From positions 1 to 35,568 of the forward strand of contig JAIKYE010000017.1 in NCBI GenBank assembly GCA_024683455.1: DNA of 35,568 bases. The letters run 5' to 3'. Made by a program: the position numbers and the translations under genes. This stretch comes from Bacteroidaceae bacterium (GTDB lineage Bacteria; Bacteroidota; Bacteroidia; Bacteroidales; Bacteroidaceae). Shown piece by piece: positions 31,928 through 35,568 of this stretch; position 1 is the first letter of the stretch; every line of letters begins with the position of its first letter. The notes under the pieces were generated by a model. The model saw nothing but the letters and a program-made list of their open reading frames with translations. It was not told where the DNA came from and made no database searches.

Positions 31928-32302
31928 ATGCTTGAAATAGGACTAAGACACACCAGTGAATTGACGGTCACAGATGCCGTAACAGCCATACAATTGGGAT
32001 CAGGCGATATGCCAGTACTCTCCACCCCTGCCATGTTGGCACTAATGGAAAATGCAGCCATGCTGGCAGTAGCCCAGGAACTACCTGAAGGTCATACTAC
32101 CGTAGGAGGACATATTGCATCCTCACATCTGAAACCTTCAAAAGTCGGCGACAAAATATCTGCCACAGCCATAGTTACTAAGATAGAAGGGAAAAAGATT
32201 GAGTTCGCAGTCTCCGCATATTGTGGAGACATTCTACTTGGCGAAGGCACACATCTGAGATTTATCGTCAATAAAGAGAAGTTTATGTCTAACCTGAGGT
32301 GA
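31928..32302 (+). CDS. FlK-like hot-dog fold thioesterase
   Basis: The 124-residue product is the size of a single hot-dog domain. Thr33 and Glu41 in STPAMLALMENAA and His67 in SSHLKPSKVGDKI match the spacing of the catalytic Thr/Glu/His triad of fluoroacetyl-CoA thioesterase FlK (8 and 26 residues apart). Relatives hydrolyse diverse acyl-CoAs; fluoroacetyl-CoA need not be the substrate. It lies 61 bp after the unknown gene and 45 bp before the MATE gene, probably in one operon. Confidence 0.85.
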   Translation: MLEIGLRHTSELTVTDAVTAIQLGSGDMPVLSTPAMLALMENAAMLAVAQELPEGHTTVGGHIASSHLKPSKVGDKISATAIVTKIEGKKIEFAVSAYCGDILLGEGTHLRFIVNKEKFMSNLR

Positions 32303-32347
32303 GCTACGATGCTACAGGCATCTGAGACATGACCGATATAAGAAGAG

Positions 32348-33640
32348 ATGAAGAATCTTAGGGATGGCCAGATTCTACGAATAGCAGTACCCTCAATAGT
32401 GTCCAATATCACCGTTCCCCTCTTGGGAATGATTGATGTTGCCATTGTGGGTCACATGGGTAGTCCTGCATATATCGGAGCTGTTGCTGTAGGGTCTATG
32501 ATCTTCAACCTGGTATACTGGCTCTTCGGATTCCTTCGCATGGGAGCAAGCGGAATGACGGCTCAGGCTGTAGGAAGAAGAGACCTGACAGAAGCCATAA
32601 GGATATTGGCACGCTCGATGGCTATTGCACTGGGGATAGCCATGCTACTCATCATACTTCAGATACCCCTGAAATGGCTTGGATTTTGGTTGATAGGGCC
32701 CACAGCAGACGTTTCACCATTTGCCGCCACATATTTTTATACTGTTATCTGGGGAGCTCCAGCTTCCTTAGCGCTGTTCAGCCTGATGGGATGGTTTATC
32801 GGGATGCAGAATACACGTTTTCCCATGATTATTTCCATCATTCAGAACATTGTAAACATACTGGCCTCACTGATACTCGTCTATGTATTAGGAATGAAGA
32901 TTGAAGGTGTAGCCTTAGGAACAGTGATAGCACAATATGCAGGTTTCCTTATGGCTATTGCCCTGTTTCTGAAGTATTATGGCCGCCTTCTCCCATATTT
33001 CAGGAAAGAAGGACTACTCCGCGACTTCCGCAAGTTCTTTGTCGTGAACCGAGATATTTTCTTCCGTACCCTCTGCTTGGTAGCCGTTACTTTATATTTC
33101 ACATCAGCAGGAGCCCGCAGCGGAGCCACCATTCTTGCGATCAATACGGTTTTAATGCAGTTCTACCTGTTCTTCTCATACTTCATGGATGGGTTCGCAT
33201 ACGCAGGCGAGGCTTTGGGAGGCAAAACGTACGGAGCAAGCAACAGGGTTGCCTTCAGGGAAATACTTCAACGACTGTTTCTATGGGCAACAGGTGTCAC
33301 TTTAGTATTTACACTGACATATGTTTTTGCAGGACAGTGGATAGTGAAAGTGCTGACTGATGAGCCGCAGGTACTTGATGCTGCAAAACACTTCCTTCCG
33401 TGGGCATGGCTGATTCCCATAGCAGGAGTTGCTGCGTTTATATGGGATGGAATATTTGTCGGCATCACAGCAACACGTGGTATGCTTATTTCATCTTTTG
33501 TCGCTGCACTTTTCTTTTTCGTCATATTTCTGCTGAGCAAGGATACTTTAGGCAACCATGGTTTGTGGTTGGCTTTTATAACTTACCTTGCCATGCGAGG
33601 CATAACACAGACCACCATTTTTTTCTCATCCACACATTGA
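32348..33640 (+). CDS. MATE-family multidrug/Na+ antiporter (DinF-like)
   Basis: The 430-residue product has about 12 hydrophobic segments in two similar halves. Characteristic motifs are IVSNITVPLLGMIDVAIVGHMG at the start of helix 1, FGFLRMGASGMTAQAVGRRD, and the mirrored FMDGFAYAGEALGGKTYGA in the second half. Lengths and order fit the DinF/NorM superfamily, which exports cationic drugs or metabolites using an ion gradient. Substrate is unknown. It is the last gene of the operon that begins at 28050. Confidence 0.92.
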   Translation: MKNLRDGQILRIAVPSIVSNITVPLLGMIDVAIVGHMGSPAYIGAVAVGSMIFNLVYWLFGFLRMGASGMTAQAVGRRDLTEAIRILARSMAIALGIAMLLIILQIPLKWLGFWLIGPTADVSPFAATYFYTVIWGAPASLALFSLMGWFIGMQNTRFPMIISIIQNIVNILASLILVYVLGMKIEGVALGTVIAQYAGFLMAIALFLKYYGRLLPYFRKEGLLRDFRKFFVVNRDIFFRTLCLVAVTLYFTSAGARSGATILAINTVLMQFYLFFSYFMDGFAYAGEALGGKTYGASNRVAFREILQRLFLWATGVTLVFTLTYVFAGQWIVKVLTDEPQVLDAAKHFLPWAWLIPIAGVAAFIWDGIFVGITATRGMLISSFVAALFFFVIFLLSKDTLGNHGLWLAFITYLAMRGITQTTIFFSSTH

Positions 33641-33835
33641 TTAACATATCCTTGAGGTTCAAGGTACATGGTCCTTATTTCCCGTATAAGGACCCCTATA
33701 AGTCATCTCTCACGAGAAAAATACAAAAAAAATGCAGAAAAATTGAAAATTTCTTCAACCTGTACCGCGATATGGTACAGGCGGAGCCTTACTTTGCACT
33801 ATCAAACAATAAGTTTAACTAAAAAAAGTAAGATT
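33641..33835. other. Gene-poor stretch with two perfect hairpins
   Basis: GGTCCTTAT (33670-33678) pairs with ATAAGGACC (33686-33694), and CCTGTACC (33759-33766) with GGTACAGG (33774-33781). Both lie outside any convincing gene. The first may be the 3' end signal of the MATE operon; the second may be a regulatory leader or small RNA upstream of the short peptide gene. A TTACTTTG at 33789-33796 is near the -7 consensus. Confidence 0.6.
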
Positions 33836-33922
33836 ATGTGGATTGTATTTGCTGTATTTTTTATGCTTTTTCTTTTATCTGGTGATAAAACTGAAAATGT
33901 ATCTGTAGAGAACCAGAAATAA
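33836..33922 (+). CDS. Possible 28-residue single-pass membrane peptide
   Basis: ATG at 33836 opens MWIVFAVFFMLFLLSGDKTE, then NVSVENQK and a stop: one hydrophobic helix and a polar tail. An A-rich stretch (AAAAAAAGTAAG) precedes the ATG, as in many Bacteroidota genes. A longer frame from 33668 is out of keeping with the hairpins upstream. No homologue is recognised; it may be a chance frame. Confidence 0.35.
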   Translation: MWIVFAVFFMLFLLSGDKTENVSVENQK

Positions 33923-33960
33923 AAGTATCTAGCTATTGGATTCTTCTTCAATTTAAAGGA

Positions 33961-34092
33961 ATAGTCTGAACAAGTTGTTCAGATAGTCTCCACGAGTCAT
34001 TCAGATATTCTCTTACCCCCCTAAGAGACTATCTGAATGAGTTGTTCCAATTATCTCAACGACTGATGGAGACTATCTCAATGAGGCAAAGG
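33961..34092. other. Structured non-coding region with interlocking inverted repeats
   Basis: A palindrome CTGAACAA-G-TTGTTCAG (33966-33982) is followed by a long hairpin: CATTCAGATA (33998-34007) plus TCTCTTA (34009-34015), a C6 loop, TAAGAGA (34022-34028) and TATCTGAATG (34030-34039). The words AGATAGTCTC and GAGACTATCT recur throughout (33981, 34025, 34070). No convincing reading frame covers it. Confidence 0.75.
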
Positions 34093-34100
34093 TTAGGAGA

Positions 34101-34142
34101 TAAAAAAAAGACATCAACCTTATGAGTTGATGTCTTTTTTTG
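34101..34142. terminator. Bidirectional terminator before tRNA-Phe
   Basis: GACATCAAC (34110-34118) pairs with GTTGATGTC (34126-34134), flanked by an A8 tract and a T7 tract, so it can end transcription from both sides, including the minus-strand tRNA. Confidence 0.9.
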
Positions 34143-34215
34143 TGGTGCCACCAGGAATCGAACCGGGGACACAAGGATTTTCAGTCCTTTGCTCTACCAA
34201 CTGAGCTATGGCACC
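34143..34215 (-). tRNA. tRNA-Phe (anticodon GAA)
   Basis: On the minus strand a full cloverleaf is present: acceptor GGTGCCA/TGGCACC, D-arm with AGCTCAGTTGGTAGAGC, anticodon arm AGGACTGAAAATCCT with GAA, T-arm CCCCGGTTCGATTCCTGG and discriminator A. The CCA end is not encoded. It is 73 nt long with the discriminator. No integrase or attachment-site duplication is seen next to it. Confidence 0.97.
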
Positions 34216-34236
34216 GTTGTTTTTGTTAAGCGGGTG

Positions 34237-34268
34237 CAAAGGTAGGAACTTTTTTTTTACCCACCAAA
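34237..34268 (-). promoter_or_regulatory. Promoter of tRNA-Phe
   Basis: Minus strand TTTG (34265-34268), a 20-bp spacer and TACCTTTG (34237-34244). Confidence 0.8.
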
Positions 34269-34358
34269 CTTTTTGGCATTTTTTTTACAAAGCAAAGGAT
34301 TTGGCTAACAAAAAATAATATTTTCTTTTATTATATCTTCCCTGTTCGATTTTCTTTT

Positions 34359-34366
34359 TATATTTG
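34359..34366 (+). promoter_or_regulatory. -7 box of the beta-helix-like gene
   Basis: TATATTTG matches TAnnTTTG and lies 44 bp upstream of the ATG at 34411. No clear -33 TTTG. Confidence 0.55.
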
Positions 34367-34410
34367 CAGCAGAGAACTAACCGAAATGTTTCACTAATCC
34401 ACAAAAGAAT

Positions 34411-35433
34411 ATGAAGAAACTTCTTACCCTTATTACCATGATGATAGCAATTGTGGTAAATGCCCAAGTAACTGACGAACAGAGTGCTATCCTGCAGGTT
34501 GGCGATAACGCCCAGATTTTCTATGGTGCCGATGCGCTGAAGGAAGCGATGGAGGCTGCTCCTGAACGTGGTGCCACCATCACCCTATCCGCTGGTACAT
34601 TCAACGCATGTGAAATCACTAAATGTGTAAATATCTATGGTGCAGGTTGGGAAACTATTGAAACTCCCAAGAATCAGGAAAACACTTTTGAGAACAGTAT
34701 CCTGCCCACTAATATCGCAACTCAAATGGTTATAAATTTGCCAGAGGGGTTGGCTGCTCCACACGACATCCATATTGAAGGACTTAGATTCTCAGACAAC
34801 TCATATTATTGGATAAAAGTTCCTTCCGCCATCGACGGTTTAGAGTTTATGAGATGCTGGATGCCTCAGGCCATTAGGTTCGAGCAACAGAATGACCATG
34901 TAACAATTACACAATGCTATATGGCAGGTTCATGTACTGGTGGCCATGATCTGCTAATTCAAAACAGTTATACAAGGCTCTCACAGCTTACTGTTTTAAA
35001 AGCGGAGAGCAACATCGTTGTTAATCATTGTATTGTTACTAATGGATACAACTTTAATTCTTATGATAACAGGTTTCTTTGCCTAAACAGCATGTTCGCC
35101 TGTGGTTGGTTATGCAAAGCTCAAACTTTCAGATATTGTGCGATAAATAGAGCCAATCTGGATGGGTATGTAGGAAGTACAAACAACATCTTTAATGTAG
35201 ATTATGCTACAATCTTCAAAGATCAAGCCACCATTGATTACTCAGACGCCCGCACTTTTGAACTGAAGGATGAGCAAAAAGCTACCTTCATTGGCGATGA
35301 CGGCACAGAAATCGGCATCAATGGAGGCAACTACCCCTGGAACAGGACGCCTCATACCCCATTGGTTAAGGACCTGAAGGTGACCATCGACGGAACTCAG
35401 ATGAAGGTAACCTACAATGCTGAGACGCGATAA
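34411..35433 (+). CDS. Secreted protein, probably right-handed beta-helix
   Basis: The 340-residue product has a signal peptide MKKLLTLITMMIAIVVNA, cleaved before QVTDEQ. After a short region (AILQVGDNAQIFYGADALKEAM) it has the layout of a beta-helix/pectate-lyase-like fold: GATITLSAGTFNACEITKCV and VNIYGAGWETI, as in proteins that start with a list of 'features'. Short repeating strands with Asn/Cys follow (DHVTITQCYMAG, HDLLIQNSYTR, SNIVVNHCIVTN, NRFLCLNSMFA). It ends DLKVTIDGTQMKVTYNAETR with no sorting-type tail. Exported; ligand unknown. The next gene starts with the same N-terminal pattern, so the two are tandem paralogues. Confidence 0.8.
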   Translation: MKKLLTLITMMIAIVVNAQVTDEQSAILQVGDNAQIFYGADALKEAMEAAPERGATITLSAGTFNACEITKCVNIYGAGWETIETPKNQENTFENSILPTNIATQMVINLPEGLAAPHDIHIEGLRFSDNSYYWIKVPSAIDGLEFMRCWMPQAIRFEQQNDHVTITQCYMAGSCTGGHDLLIQNSYTRLSQLTVLKAESNIVVNHCIVTNGYNFNSYDNRFLCLNSMFACGWLCKAQTFRYCAINRANLDGYVGSTNNIFNVDYATIFKDQATIDYSDARTFELKDEQKATFIGDDGTEIGINGGNYPWNRTPHTPLVKDLKVTIDGTQMKVTYNAETR

Positions 35434-35478
35434 CAATGCATTCAATCAGGCATTTGTTAAACAAAAAGACACTTACCT

Positions 35479-35568
35479 ATGAAACGAATAGTCATTCTTT
35501 TAGGAGTGCTGTTTGCTGCTATCGTAGGCAAAGCGCAAGTAACCGAACGGGCCAGTGCCATCCTGCAA
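35479..35568 (+). CDS. Secreted paralogue of the preceding gene (3' truncated by window)
   Basis: Thirty codons are visible: signal peptide MKRIVILLGVLFAAIVGKA, then QVTERASAILQ. The mature start parallels QVTDEQSAILQ of the gene at 34411, placed 45 bp upstream. The remainder lies beyond the window. It is probably another beta-helix-like secreted protein and co-transcribed. Confidence 0.8.
   Translation, partial: MKRIVILLGVLFAAIVGKAQVTERASAILQ

Noticed and set aside
33668..33835. Upstream extension of the 28-residue peptide to 84 residues
   Set aside because: It would run through two perfect hairpins and starts at GTG; the composition is unlike a protein.
34143..34215. tRNA gene as integration site
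   Set aside because: No duplicated tRNA 3' end, integrase or mobile genes were seen on either side.

Overview
The window looks like a chromosomal segment of a Bacteroidota bacterium, most likely Prevotellaceae (Prevotella/Segatella-like). The evidence is as follows. Promoters match the Bacteroidota form (TTTG about 20 bp upstream of TAnnTTTG). The transcarbamylase is of the N-succinylornithine type. BlaR1-like M56 proteins carry C-terminal TonB-like domains, secreted proteins end in a GIYxINGKK tail resembling type IX secretion signals, and L34 has the Bacteroidota form. The genus is inferred from style, not from a marker comparison.

Layout. 1-2.8 kb: the 3' part of a secreted GLUG/beta-helix-like surface protein and a convergent CotH-kinase-family lipoprotein-sized secreted protein, both with the same C-terminal tail. 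2.9-7.2 kb: two tandem BlaI-BlaR1(M56)-TonB regulatory pairs, clearly a duplication that includes promoters and terminators. 7.2-9.1 kb: a HAD phosphatase, efp and divergent rpmH. 9.1-14.9 kb: a PASTA protein, RluD-type pseudouridine synthase, ddl, an acyltransferase, a lipoprotein and mnmA, mostly coupled. 14.9-18.05 kb: a TPP-riboswitch-controlled thiamine uptake operon (TonB-dependent receptor plus PnuT). 18.2-27.7 kb, all on the minus strand: argR, GNAT acyltransferase, argG, argC, argD, proB, proA, an AMP-forming acyl-CoA synthetase and argF', an arginine/proline cluster using succinylated intermediates. 28.0-33.6 kb: an operon led by a secreted stand-alone TonB C-terminal domain protein, followed by an SGNH esterase/Ig-like/thioredoxin fusion, a YqiA-DUF1653 fusion, an unknown helical protein, a FlK-like thioesterase and a MATE exporter. 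33.6-34.2 kb: a structured non-coding stretch and tRNA-Phe. 34.4 kb to the end: two tandem paralogous secreted proteins, the second cut by the window edge.

The most striking unexplained structure is a set of AT-rich heptad-type repeats sitting exactly between stop and start codons of co-directional genes. It occurs at seven boundaries. Several are built as two opposed arms around a short centre, one supplies a start codon, and others contain the stop codon. A second, GC-rich hairpin repeat family also lands on gene 3' ends. Regulatory inferences include a shared ATGCAAAG element around the argR and TonB-domain promoters, and a hairpin in the TPP leader that would compete with the aptamer P1 helix. 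No insertion sequences, phage genes or CRISPR arrays were found.
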